DNA from: Molanna angustata
Lineage: Eukaryota; Arthropoda; Insecta; Trichoptera; Molannidae
NCBI GenBank assembly: GCA_963576475.1
Contig: OY754967.1
Coordinates: 23,213,914 to 23,277,913 of the forward strand
Reading direction: 5' to 3'
DNA: 64,000 bases
Part shown: in pieces, positions 24,517 through 36,340 of the stretch
Layout: each line of letters begins with the position of its first letter
Position numbering within the stretch: the stretch's first letter is position 1
Position numbers and translations under genes: made by a program
The notes under the pieces: generated by a model
The model's input: the letters and a program-made list of their open reading frames with translations, nothing else
Told to the model about the DNA's origin: nothing
The model's database searches: none

Positions 24517-25498
24517 TTTATAATTAAAAAAAGGCTCGAAAATAAACAGCTTAAATATTAAATTATATTTAAATAGTAATTCAGGAAATGTAATGTTTAA
24601 ATTAAGTGGATTACATAATTATTGAAAACGAAAACAGACCGAAAAGGAAGACGAAGAAAAAGTGTTGCTGAATTTTGATTGATTCGTTTAAATATTTTAT
24701 TTAATGTTTAATAGATATTAAGGTACTTTTTGATTATTAATCGAAATAATAAATTTAACGAATATTACTGTCTTCATTTTTCCGATTGTATGTTTTTTTT
24801 GCAATCGTTTTAATTCCATTGTCAATTATTTTTTTTATGTATAGGTTTGTTTTCCTATCTAACTATTCACAATGCCTTCTATTTTTTCGTTGTGTTCAAG
24901 TGTCCAAGACATAAATAAATATAAATTGTAAACAATTATTTATTATTTAAGTAGCTCCATATAATACTGCTATGTTGTTGTTGATAGGTACAAACGAAAT
25001 AGTTTGCGTGTATACATAGTATTAAACCAAAAAGGAATTGTTCTTCACTTTGTCTAATATCGCGCTAGTACTATAATACAATATACCTAGTTGAGGGGTT
25101 TCGGATCGAAATAACTAAGCGTTCAAGAAATTGTTGGAATTCAAAGTTTGACGATAACACCACTGCGCCTATAGTAAATATCAATTTATCTCAGAACAAT
25201 CTAGACTGTCCATAATAGAAACGCTAAACTTTTGCACTTTGAGGAAATGAACAGTCAATTTCTGCACTGCAGGGAAACAACTATCGAATAATTATATCAA
25301 ACTAAAATTATTGGTGTTGCGTATACGACATTTTAGCTACATTTTACATTATATTGATAAACATTTTATGGTTTTTGTACAGGCCAAGATCTACGATTTT
25401 CAGTACCTACCCGGTGTTTTAGTTTCAAGAGGCGTTTTTCTACCCTTCTATACACCTATAAATAAGATTAGAGCAATACATTGGGCGCTGATAGGTCG
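24517..25498. other. AT-rich stretch, nothing recognisable
   Basis: Between the Helitron-like element and the hAT MITE there are no exon-like segments or repeats that I can identify. Confidence 0.5.
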
Positions 25499-25506
25499 GT
25501 TATTAG

Positions 25507-25966
25507 TAGCGTCCGACCGAAGCTTCGGCTTCGGCTTCGGCCACCTTCGGCCAAAAAAAAACACCTTCGGCTTCGGCCAAAAATAACCCGAATTTTCGGC
25601 CGAAGCCGAAGCTTTTTGTCAACCGCTAAAAACAGTTAAAACTTGTAAAAACATGCGCGAACATGACATGTGTAGCGGGTGTATAGATTCGGCCGGCCCA
25701 GTGTCGCGTGCCGACTGTCGACAGAAACTAAACAAGTACAAGTAATATTCATTATTTTAATCGATTTTTTTTATTAAAATCAAACGACCCAGAACCCTTG
25801 GCTCAGTAGTTAGATATCTAACCAACTAAGTCACGAAAGCAGATTATTTATTATTTTAATCGATTTTTTTAGTAAAATCAAACCTTCGGCTTCGGCCGAA
25901 GGTTACGGCTAAGGCCGAACAATCGGCTTCGGCTTCAGCCAAAATCTGACCTTCGGTCGGACACTA
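25507..25966. mobile_element. hAT-type MITE with 8-bp target duplication
   Basis: The terminal inverted repeats are TAGCGTCCGACCGAAG (left) and TAGTGTCCGACCGAAG (right, reverse-complemented). The identical octamer GTTATTAG flanks the element at 25499-25506 and 25967-25974. An 8-bp duplication and TAG-starting ends fit the hAT superfamily. The interior is made of CTTCGG / CCGAAG words in both orientations, so the transcript could fold. No transposase is present. A SINE fragment has inserted inside (25786-25849). The 91-codon open frame across the left end is not a gene. Confidence 0.9.
25786..25849 (-). mobile_element. SINE family 2 head fragment inside the hAT MITE
   Basis: The minus strand reads as the tRNA-like head GTGACTTAGTTGGTTAGATA then GAGCCAAGGGTTCTGGGTC, matching the start of family 2 SINEs. 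It is flanked by a direct duplication of about 34 bp (25751-25785 and 25850-25883; core TTATTTTAATCGATTTTTTT). The fragment stops before the body of the SINE, so it is either a very short insertion or deleted internally. Confidence 0.75.
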
Positions 25967-26183
25967 GTTATTAGTGGAGAATTTTACTGGACATATTTTT
26001 TTCTTCAAATATACCTACATATGTATAAAGGATGTACTATGAGTTTCGTGGTGATTTATGCGTATGGTTTAAGACGTTGATGGTATACTCGTATATGGGA
26101 GCAATGAAACATATAGAAGTATGTTCTACAATTTTTTTTGGGACATTTCAATAGAGATGGAGAAAGAGATTATGGATGAAAGC

Positions 26184-26391
26184 AAGGAAAATCACATTCT
26201 TACAGGGCTTAAGACTTGTCATCGACTGGCTATAGTGATCACTTTTCACAATTGCAAAATTCAGCAATTAAATGCCTTTTAAAGTGAGTAACTTAATTTG
26301 TGAATATTGCGATTGCGTTAAGTGATCACTATAGCCAGCCGATGACATGTCTGTCATAAGCACTGTAAGGATGCCTTTGTGATTTGCCTTT
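26184..26391. mobile_element. palindromic MITE (family M4)
   Basis: A foldback with arms GTCATCGACTGGCTATAGTG and (reverse-complemented) GTCATCGGCTGGCTATAGTG, continuing outward to AAGGAAAATCAC and AAGGCAAATCAC. It shares the GTCATCGGCTA / GTGATCAC words with family M2 at 11.6 and 12.9 kb, so the two may be related. No target duplication was resolved. Confidence 0.7.
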
Positions 26392-26519
26392 TTAATTTTT
26401 TTTTTGAGCTTCGTACAGCCCCAACTATAAATTAAATCGATTTCATATTACAATAAGTTTAAAAATAAATAACTTTAGGCTGACAAATTTTCGTAGATAA
26501 ACAAGATTATATAAGCAGG

Positions 26520-27152
26520 ATTTTTTTGGAGTAGCAGAGCGACAACATTGCGTACTTCAACAATGGCTATAGTGTACAGCTCGGCAGAGTATTGTTCCCC
26601 ATTATGGGGAAGGAGCTCTTACTGTTGTAAGATCGATGTCGAGCTAAACAAGACCACGAGGACTATAATGGGTACCATAAAATCGACCCCAACTCAATGG
26701 TTGCCTGCGCTGTCCAACATTATTTCACCAGACCTCTATAGAGCTTATGCCACAATCAGAGGAAAAATCTCAATTACAAGTTTTCAATGATATGTTTCAT
26801 AGAGAAAAATATGGCCCACAAAAAATACTTAAAATAAACACCTAATAGTGGATCCTGCAACTCGAGTAGGTACCTGGTTTTGACCTGCCATGGAGGGTTT
26901 GAGTAGGTACAGCAAAACAGAAGGATAACAGAGCGGGGCTGCTGCAATTAATTACTCTGGAGGTGGGGAAAAGGTAATAATCCTGACATGAGTGTGGAGC
27001 TGAGCAGTCGGTGAAACACGTGATGCGAGACTGTCAGCTTAAGAAATTTATTAGAAGCCTTCAAGACGTCCACGAGGCGAAACCAGAGGCGGTGAACTGG
27101 CTTTCAACGACCGAGACTTTTGAATCTGATGTAAAACTATACGAAAAGTAAA
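26520..27152 (+). pseudogene. LINE reverse transcriptase C-terminal remnant
   Basis: The best open part (26560-26790) translates as IVYSSAEYCSPLWGRSSYCC, then KIDVELNKTTRTIMGTIKST and PTQWLPALSNIISPDLYRAY. This is the 'Y.tAEYc.PvW..s.h...iD..lN.tmRiitG.i..Tp..WLPvLsni.P' segment found after the RT domain of a common insect LINE. Downstream, across frameshifts and stops, SVKHVMRDCQLKKFIRSLQD followed by AVNWL gives the zinc-binding C-terminus. It is dead and 5' truncated. Confidence 0.85.
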
Positions 27153-27834
27153 TTAATAAATAACAACATCATAATATTCCATGAATTGCACCTATCAAAA
27201 CTTTAAAAATGCTATCTCGTGCTGTAAATCGAGGAATTAAATTATTGTATAAAGAATGTACACATATAATAGAATCGTGCTTCACCAAGAATCACTCAGG
27301 GATTAGCGCCCCCATTTTATCAGCATTTGATCAATTTTCACTTTGAATGTACATATGTATATTATACTCGCACCTGGATATTTACATGTGATCAAAAGTC
27401 TAGGTGATGTGTCAAAAGCGCATGAAAACGATCGGAGCAACTAGTTTAATAGTGTATTGACACGAAATAGCCGATGTATTAGGATCGTTAATATTTTATG
27501 ACAGTCCACGACGGCTATTCATATTAGATCGCGCTTGAAAACATCCAACGACAAATGACACTAGTTTTTGTAAGGTTTCAATAGATCACACGTCGTGTCG
27601 CTTTGATGGTATAAACAGGTGTGGGTATTCAGGTCTTGTCTCGCGTCCCTGAAGTATGTATTAAGGGCCATTGTCACGCTCCGACCCAGTTCCCTATAAA
27701 ACATCGCAGCGTTCACATTCACAACGAATACAAAAAAAAACATAAAACAAGATGTTATTATGCTATTATATAATAATATGCCACATGTAAATATATCAAA
27801 GAAATTGCTCTAACGGATGCAACTGAAAGTACTA

Positions 27835-28150
27835 GTTGCATGTAACACATGAGATCGATAGTATGCATAATCAAAGAATACGTACCAAACTATAAACAAC
27901 AAAAATTAATAAATATTTGAAGATATTTTATTTTCTATATAAAACATGTAGGTATGTTTGTCAGGATAGGATAGTATGGAGGTCAGTCTGTTTTTCCTAC
28001 ACAGAATATGAAAACAGTATGATGGTATGTATGTATGTTTGGAGATTTAAGTATCAAACTAAGTCTTCTTACATATTGTGTATAGGCGACTACCATACAA
28101 ATTGTATGAAGTGATGTCGTCACTAAATTCAATTTTTATAAAAATTGTTA
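27835..28150 (+). repeat. family X repeat copy with LINE C-terminal piece
   Basis: The open piece CQDRIVWRSVCFSYTEYE followed by GATGGTATGTATGTATG matches the LINE terminus seen at 15545 and 16385. The downstream block (AAGTATCAAACTAAGTC through GTCACTAAATTCAATTTT) matches 1395-1520 in reverse and the left part of each 1.18-kb unit. This copy gives the order of parts in the family outside the tandem array. Confidence 0.65.
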
Positions 28151-28595
28151 AAAAAAATTTGAGATGTGCTAATACAATGTTTATATTTTTTATATAAAAT
28201 AAAATTATCTAGTTGGGGTATTTCTGCTTTTTCGATATTTAAAAAAAAATGGAAATATAGGCAGTTAAACTCATAAATTTATCATAAATAAAATATTTTT
28301 CTTAATAAAAAATGTTTGAGAAACCCTGGAATTTAAAAAAAAACTCATTTGAGATTTTGTATTTGTCTATCTTTATACCAATTTTCAGCATTCTAGCTTT
28401 TATGGTTTCTGATATATATGGAAAAATAAAGTAAAAATTCAAAAGTTGATAACCCCTGACTGAAACAAAAATTCACAATTCTGAGTATAAAAGTATAACT
28501 GTTTATATATTCTGAAAATTTGGGCTCTGTAAATTGAGCGGATCAAAAGTTATAAGGGGGGGGGGGGGGACGACACACACACAGACACACACACA

Positions 28596-28658
<63 letters not shown>

Positions 28659-29029
28659 CTCATATAAAATGTTCTACTCCGAATTCTGAGTAAATCCATG
28701 TATAGGAACATATATGTTGCGAGGCCTCTAGTTGGTGTTATTAGCATGCAAAAAGTCCACTACACCATACAAAATTTTCCTTCGTACACGCATCTTGGCT
28801 TAATAATGTCGATTCATTAAGAGAATTGAATTCTCATGAACGAATCGACAGTTGGAAAAGTAAGGATGACAAAATGCAAGAATATGACCAAAATCAGGAT
28901 AGTCTTTATGTAGGTTTTGAACCGTCGCTCATGGTCTTGAATTGTATTACTAAAGTACTAACATATGTGTAAATTTAGGTACCTACATATTTATTTCAAA
29001 TAACATAAGTGCGTATGCTATATATGACA
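28151..29029. repeat. AT-rich stretch with poly-G and (CA)n microsatellite
   Basis: A G run at about 28556-28569 is followed by (AC)n with interspersed AG to about 28655. No gene is seen; the open frame over the microsatellite is an artefact of the repeat. Confidence 0.8.
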
Positions 29030-32000
29030 TCTAAAGTAATAAAGCAATCAATATGTTAGTGTGTGTGTGTGTGTGTGTGTGTTTGTCTCACGCCTTTTGA
29101 AAAACCAAGAGCATCTAAAAATCTAATTTATGTGCGAACATGTACCAGTATACCTGATGCAGTGTCACGCTAAAAATAATGCGATTAAAATGCTGAATTT
29201 TAAAGAGATTTCAATAATTATTTTTTTCATACAAAATTTTCCAAGTCATATCTGTCAAAAAAGTGTACATTTTGCACGCAAATATCTGTTAGTTTAAAAG
29301 TTAGAAGTACGTATTTACACGAAAAAAATATATTTTCAAGTATAACTTAGCTTTTAAGTGAAAAACATGGTGAATATTTTGTCTAATTATAATGTTTAAC
29401 TTATTTTTAAAGTAAGCGTTTTGTACAAATGTACATATAACCCCGCCATTTTAATATCTTTTCATACGATATTTAATTTTCCTACCGAATGAATATGTTC
29501 TTTAAAATAATATACCTTTGAAATAAATGTGATTATGAAATAATAAAATGAAACACAAGACATTACGGCAAGTTTTAAGACATATATTGTAAAAATGTGT
29601 TTATTATTAGTAAAGATATAGGCATAATAAAATTGCATAATTTGTATATAATATTTGATATTTTGGACAATTGTTGATTTTCGTTTTTGTGGCTTCGAAC
29701 AAACCAATGTAGGTACCTACATATTCAAAAAATGTATCCGAACCATTTGATATTACTTACGTGTTCGAATTTACGGTTACTATGGTTACAGAAAGAATGT
29801 GATATTCAAATAATTTTATGAATCGAATTTATTTAGAAGATTGTTGTAGGTAGGTACCTACCTAATACTAGGTACTTACAAATCAACAATAATATACCTA
29901 TACTTATTTCCTATAGGAATATTATTTTATTTATTTACTAGCTTTTACGTCCCGCCGTTGGCCAAGAATGTAAATTAGTGAAGGAATAAGCAATCTTTTA
30001 TATAATATTGTCACAAAAAATATTTGCTAATTCGTAGTATGAAAAGTAGTTTGAAATTTAATTGAGTTTAAGCGATGTAAAATGTTCAAGTGATGGCCAC
30101 AACCCATTTGTTTTTATATATAAGTAGGTACATACAATTTCTGCACGCATGGACTATGGTAAATGGTTTTAAATATGACTGATTATAAAGAGACAATGTT
30201 GTAAAGAGTTTGGATTTGGCCACAACCCCTATTTTTATATATTGTCATCGAACGCAAATGTGTTTTAAATATTTAGTAATTTTGGATGATGGGAAATGGC
30301 TTAAAAATTAAATAAACAAAAGTACTGAAAAGATTCTAGTGTTGGTCACATCCCATTCGTTTTTATATTTTTCGTCAAGTGTGCATACCTATAGATTATT
30401 ATATTTTTGCACAATAAAACTGATCTACATTACAGAAGAAGACTTCAATAGTTTTTAATTTGAATATAAACGTTGTGAAGAGTCCAGTAATGGCCACAAC
30501 CCCGATTTTTTATTATATTGTCATCAAAATCAAATATGTAGTTATTGAAAATTAAGCAATATATGATGATATAATAAATGGTGTAAATTTCGATTGAAAA
30601 AAAGTATTGAGAAGATTCTAGTGATGGTCACATCCCATTCGTTTTATGTATTTTCGTCAAGTGTGCATGTTGTTTATAATATTTCTATACAATAGACTAT
30701 AAGACTTAAAACTAACCCAAAAGACTAAATGAAAAAAAAGAATAAGTATAAGACTATAACAAATAGTTTGTACCTAATAAAAACTGACCCAATGGTCTAC
30801 ATAAAAGATGCAATAGAAGAATTACACAATAGTAAATGTACTATATAAAAAACTGACCAAATGGTCTTCATAAAAGAAGAAGAAGATGAATTGAACTATA
30901 GGAAATATTTTATATAAAATTCAACCAACGTCTACATTAAATAAGAAAACGAAGAATTAGACTAAAGGAAATAGTTTGCATAAAACTAACCAAAAGATCT
31001 ACAAAAAATAAGAAAAAGAAGAATAAGACTATAGAAAGTAGTTAATATAAAAACTGACCCAAAGGTCTACATATTAGAAGAATAATTATACGTCAGGAAA
31101 TAGATTGTATAAAAACTAACGCAAAGGTCAACATAAAAGAAGATAAAGAAGAATTAGACTAAAGGAAAAGTTTGTATGAAAACTCTCCCTTGGTCTACAT
31201 AAAAGAGGAAAAATTAGACTATAGGAAGTTAGTTTATACAAAATTCAACAAAGGTCTACGTAAAATTAGAAAAAGAAGAATTACGTTAAAAGAAATAGTT
31301 GGTATCAAAACTGGCCCAGAGGTCTACATAAAATAAGAAGAAAAAGAATTAGATAATAGGAATAAGTTTGTATAAAAACTCACCCAAAGGGCTACATAAA
31401 AGAAGATGAATTAGACTATAGGAAATAGTTTATTTATGAACTGTCCCAAATGACTTCAAAAAGAAATAGCTTGTATAAAAAATCACCCAAAGGTCTACTT
31501 AAATAAAAGAAGAATTTCACTATAGGAAATAGTTTGTAGATTGAATGACATGTGTAGTGTAGTTAACCTTAGATAGTTTAATAATTTTCCTATACGAAAT
31601 TAGTATATTGTTGGTTTTTAAGTATTATTAGGTATGTAGGTACCTACCTACAATGATGTTCTAAATTAATTCGAATTCGATTTATAACAAATTTTATTTG
31701 AATATCAGAATGTGTCCGTAACCATAGTAACCATAGAACATGTAAAAAATATCAAATGGTTTGTAGACATTTTTTGAATAATATGTAGGTACCTACATTG
31801 GTTTGTTCGATGCCAAAAAAATGAAAATTGTCCGAAATATCAAATATTATATACAAATTATGCAATTTTATTATGCCTATATCTTTACTAATAATTAACA
31901 GACTTTTACAATATACGTCTTAAAACTTGCTGTAATGTCTTGTGTTTCATTTTATTATTTCATTTATTTCAAAGGTTTATTATTTTCAAGAACATATTCA

Positions 32001-34760
32001 TTCGGTAGGAAAATGAAATATTGTATGAAAAAATATTAAAATGGCGGCGTTTATGTACAAAACGCTTACCTTAACAATAAGTTAAACATTGTAATTATAC
32101 AAAATATTCACCATGTTTTTCACTTAAACGCTAAGTTATACTTGAAAATATATTTTTTTCGTATAAATACGTACTTCTAACTTTTAAACTAACAGATATT
32201 TGCGTGCAAAATGTACACTTTTTTGACAGATATGACTTGGAAAATTTTGTATGAAAAAAAAATTTATTGAAATATCTTTAAAATTCAGCATTTTTATCGC
32301 ATTATTTTTAGCGTGACACTGCATCAGGTATAGTGGTACATGTTCGCACATAAATTAGATTTTTAGATGCTCTTGGTTTTTCAGAAGGCGTGAGACAAAC
32401 ACACACACACACACACACACACATACACACACACTAACATTTTGATTGCTTTATTACTTTAGATTTATCAACCGTTTGTCCGATTATAATGAAACTTTGG
32501 TGAATTGTCGAGCGTATGCCCGGGATGGTTTCTGGATTTAAACTTTTTTCTTATTCTTCTTCTTCTTCGTGTATTTGGTCGTTTTACCTATGAAGGGGGA
32601 GTATCTTGGGAAAAGAAGGTCTGATTGTCCCTCCATCTCTTCACAGGTCTTCCAGGACGGGTTCTGCATATAAACTTTTTTCTTCTTTTTCTTCAACGTG
32701 TATTTGGTCATCTTACCTATGAAGATGAACTATCCTGGGAGATGAAGGTCCAATTTTCCTTCCATCTCTTCGCAGGTTTCTGGATTTAAACTTTTTTCTT
32801 CTTTTCTTCATCGTCTATTTGGTCATTTTACCTATAAAGGTGGACTAACCTGGGAGAAGAAGGTCCAATTTTCCTTCCATCTCTTCGCAGGTATCTGGAT
32901 TTAAACTTATTTTTTCTTCTTCTTCGTGTATTTAGTCATTTAACCTATTAAGGTAGAGCATCCTGGGAAAAGAAGGTTCTTTCATCTCTTCGCGGTTCTT
33001 CCAGGATGGTTTCTGGATTTAAACTTTTCTTAACCGACTGATGGGAGGGATGTAATGAAGGGAAGGGAGGCACTAAAGGGCCTGAAGGGACGGGAGGTAT
33101 AAAACTGCCTGAAGGGACGGAAGGTACTGAAGGGCCTGATGGGAAGGGACGTAATGAGGGATTGAAGGGACGGGAGGTACTGAAGGGCCTGAAGGGACGG
33201 GAGGTACTGAAGGGTCTGAAGCGGCGGGTCCTGGAGTCTAATTCTTTTTCTTCTTAATTTTATGTAGACCTTTAGGGCAGTTTTTATACAAACTATTTCC
33301 TATAGTCTTATTCATCTTCTTCTTCTTTTATGTATACATTTGGGTCATTTTTTTATAAAAATTATTTCCTTTAGTCTAATTATTCTTCTTCTTCATTCAA
33401 GTACGTAGACTTTTGGGAGAGTTTTAATACAAACTATTTCCAATAGTCTTATTCATTTTCTTCTTCTTTTGTGTAGACCAAGGGTGAGTTTTTATACAAA
33501 ATTTTCCTATAGTTTAATTATTCTTCTTTTATATAGATCTTTGAATTATTTTTTATATTAACTATTTCCTATAGTCTAATTCATCTTCTTTTATGTAGAC
33601 TTTTTTTCAGTTTTTACACAAACTATTTCCAATAGTCTAATTATTCTTCTTCTTCTTTTTTGAAGACCTTTGGGTGAGCTTTTATACATACTATTTCCTA
33701 TTGTCTAATTCATCTTTTATTATGTAGACCTTATATTTCCTTTAGTCTTTTTCTTCGTTTTCTTATTTTATGTAGAACTTTGGTGAATTTTACACAAACT
33801 ATTTCCTATAGATTAATCTTCTTCTTCTTTTATGAAGACCTTTTGGTCAGTTTTTAAACAATCTATTTCCAATAGTCTAATTCTTCTATTATATGTATTT
33901 TTACTTATTTTATGTAGACTATTTTTCTTTTTTTATTATTTTATGTATTTTTCTCTTTTTTATTTAGACTTTTGGGTAAGTTTTAAGTCTAATAGTCTAT
34001 TGTGCAGAAATATTACTAACGATTTGCACACTTGATGAAAATACATATGTAAAAATGAATGGGATGTGGGATGTGTACGATGTAACCTGCACTAGAATCT
34101 TTTCAATACTTTTGTTTAATCAAATTTAAACCATTTATATCATCCTAATTTGAATAATTTTCAACACCTAATATTTAAAGAATGGGGGTTGTGGCCATTA
34201 CTGAACTCTCACAACGTTTATATTCAAATTAAAAACTATTTACCATAGTTTAAGTCTTCTTCTTCTTCGTTAATGTAGACTTTTGTGTCAATTTTAAGTT
34301 TATTAGTCTAATTGTGCAAAAATATAATGCACCAATACTAGATCTTTTCAGTACCTACGTTTGTTTTATCAAATTTTAACCACATTCCAACATCCAAAAT
34401 TACTAAATTTTCAATAGGTACATATAACAATTTGTTTTCGATGATAATATTTAAAAATGGGGGTTGTGGCCAAACCAATCTCTTTACAACGTTGATAAAC
34501 AGTCATATTTAAAACCATTACGCATAGTCCATGCGAGCAGAAATTGTATGTTATACTTCATTCACACTTTATAGCAATATATAAAAAAGAATGGGTTGTA
34601 GCCATCACTTGAACATTTTACAATGCTTAAACTCAATCAAATTTCAAACCACTTTTCATAGTCCGATATTGCAAAATAATTGGGTGACAATATTATAAAA
34701 ACGATTGCTTTTTCTTTCACAATTTTACATTCTTGGCCAACGGCGGGACATAAAAGCTAG
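29030..34760 (+). mobile_element. non-autonomous Helitron-like element, copy 2 (interrupted)
   Basis: The outer copy starts with A then TCTAAAGTAATAAAGCAATC and ends GGGACATAAAAGCTAG then T, exactly as copy 1. Its 5' part is 29030-29937 and its 3' part 32464-34760. Removing the insert leaves about 3.2 kb, slightly longer than copy 1. Some of the difference comes from changed counts of internal 120-bp, GA-rich and 65-bp units. The interrupted point lies in a TTTA-rich stretch (copy 1 reads TTTTATTTATCAACCG at this place). Confidence 0.75.
29938..32463 (-). mobile_element. Helitron-like element, copy 3, nested in copy 2 in inverse orientation
   Basis: On the minus strand it runs from TCTAAAGTAATAAAGCAATC (at 32463) to AAAAGCTAG (at 29938), so both termini are intact, about 2.5 kb. 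It sits between A (29937) and T (32464) of the host copy, as expected for this family. Compared with copies 1 and 2, the 120-bp and GA-rich blocks are missing near its middle (junction about 31560-31600), while the 65-bp and GGTTGTGGCC units remain. There is no coding capacity. Confidence 0.78.
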
Positions 34761-34870
34761 TACTTAATAAATATCTATGGTATTCAATGCCAGCAAAATA
34801 TCATATTTGGTATCCATGCAGACAAAAAAGAAGGTATAAAAACACCTAAAACGACGAATTTTTTTTTCTT

Positions 34871-35023
34871 ACCTACTATTACGTACAAGAAGGTTACGAA
34901 GGTCAGATGGCAGTCGCTTCAATGTAATAACCAGACTCGCCAATTCCAGGATCATGGTCAAAGCGTACCCCGATAGAAACGGGACAAAAGCGCTAAGAGT
35001 AGGACCTACTATTACGTACAAGA
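34871..35023 (-). repeat. repeat Y copy between 20-bp direct repeats
   Basis: Exact 20-bp direct repeats (ACCTACTATTACGTACAAGA) lie at 34871-34890 and 35004-35023. Between them is a 113-bp segment whose right half matches the Y repeat at 15421 in reverse. It could be a short insertion with a long target duplication, or a local tandem duplication of 133 bp. The open frame on the minus strand through it (LSAFVPFLSGYALTMILELA) has no family I recognise. Confidence 0.6.
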
Positions 35024-35649
35024 CGGTACATAAAAGTGAGTAAGGTTTAAATTTCACGACAAGATACAGATATGTAGCGTTTAGCTATCTTTTCATACTT
35101 CGAGATATGAAATGAATGGAGTATTTATAAGCACTATGATATATTTTTTTAACTAAATTTCTTGAACATTAAGTGCGTTTCATAATTTCTTAAATTATTG
35201 AATAAGAAGAAACTTCAAGGTATAAGCAATACTTATTCGTGTTGGCTTATTATGATATACTAATTTACTTAAAAGATAAACCAAACACAAAATTACCATC
35301 ATAATACACGATTCTATGAAACATTATTACGTTGAATACTATATAATATTTAACTTCAGTGATAATGTTTAATAACACAACTTTTCTCATTAGCTATCTA
35401 AATTAGCAGTCAAATACATAATTTATAATACATATTCAAATCAGACACACGAAAAAACATATTATTTTATAAATAGTGATATGTTTCGTGTTTTTGTTCA
35501 AATAAAAAGATCGACAATGAAAGCGATTAGTAGTATCCCTATACGATATTGGTAATGATACCTGAAAATAACTCGCATTGAAATTGTAAAATGATTTTAT
35601 AAATTTCCCAAAAATCACAAAACAATAAAACATTCATTATATTTCAAAG

Positions 35650-35762
35650 AATTTTTTATTTATTAGAAGACCTTATTTTTCGTTTAGTAGACCTGTTGGT
35701 CTCCTAAAATGACGAAGTCCAACTATCCTTCCATCTCTTGGGTGGTCTTCCGGGTAGACGGC
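35650..35762. repeat. fragment of the Helitron-like family
   Basis: Words such as GTCCAACTATCCTTCCATCT and TTAGTAGACCT resemble the 120-bp and 65-bp internal units of the Helitron-like elements. There are no termini. A SINE follows immediately on the right. Confidence 0.45.
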
Positions 35763-35925
35763 AATATGTCCTTGTTAAACAAGTACATATACATCTTCCT
35801 ACGTTCCCTAAAATAAGCAAATAAATGCTTGTGCTATAGGTGAATGAAATCGGTCGAGGCAGGATTCGAACTCGCGACCACTGGATTACTAGCCCAGCGC
35901 GCTAACCGCTCTGCCATCGACCCAT
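35763..35925 (-). mobile_element. tRNA-derived SINE, family 1 (Thr-like head)
   Basis: The minus-strand head folds as a tRNA (35852-35923): GGTCGAT acceptor strand, AGAGCGGTTAGCGC D-arm, anticodon loop CTAGTAA (anticodon AGT, Thr) in a CTGGG/TCCAG stem, and GAGTTCGAATCCTG T-arm. Single mismatches sit in the acceptor and T stems. A body follows (CACCTATAGCACAAGCATTT, then GAAGATGTATATGTACTTG) that is shared with 36597 and 51705, so this is a SINE and not a tRNA gene. Confidence 0.88.
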
Positions 35926-36099
35926 CTAATATACCCTCTTTCTTTATACAAAACATTGGATCAGAAAACTGTTTCCATCACATGTTACAAGACATTTTAA
36001 TTTAATTTACAGAATAAACACAACTTAAATGTACCTACGCCCTAATCATTGAGAAAATAATATTTTTTTTTTTTTTATATATGGTATAATTTAATTAAA

Positions 36100-36240
36100 T
36101 TCACGCAACTCTTGTGCTTCTTTGGGCTCGACACCAGTTAGTTGTAAGAAATCGCCATAAGAAAATAATCTCAACACTTGCGCAGAGTGCGCACCCAGAA
36201 CAGGGTACAAAGAAGTGTTTACTATCATAATTTCATAATA
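36100..36240 (+). repeat. degenerate SINE family 3 body
   Basis: GTTAGTTGTAAGAAATCGCC, then CACTTGCGCAGAGTGCG and AAGAAGTGTT match the body of family 3 SINEs (compare 53951-54130). The tRNA head is lost. Confidence 0.5.
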
Positions 36241-36340
36241 CAAACAACACAGGTTCAGAAACAATTCGAGACGTCAAAATTCTAAAAAACATATTTAAAA
36301 GGTTAAAGTCACAAAGATCGATAGATTTTTTTTATATAAC

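Noticed and set aside
25311..25586. 91-codon frame into the hAT MITE
   Set aside because: The C-terminal part is translated CTTCGG repeat (FGFGFG); not a protein gene.
27561..27743. Minus-strand frame MFYRELGRSVTMALNTYFRD
   Set aside because: GC-richer and coding-like, but no family, no clean splice sites and no partner exon could be found.
28550..28747. 65-codon minus-strand frame
   Set aside because: Mostly a (CV)n peptide from a CA microsatellite.
35852..35923. Possible tRNA-Thr(AGT) gene
   Set aside because: Stem mismatches and a shared non-tRNA body and tail in other copies show that it is a SINE head.
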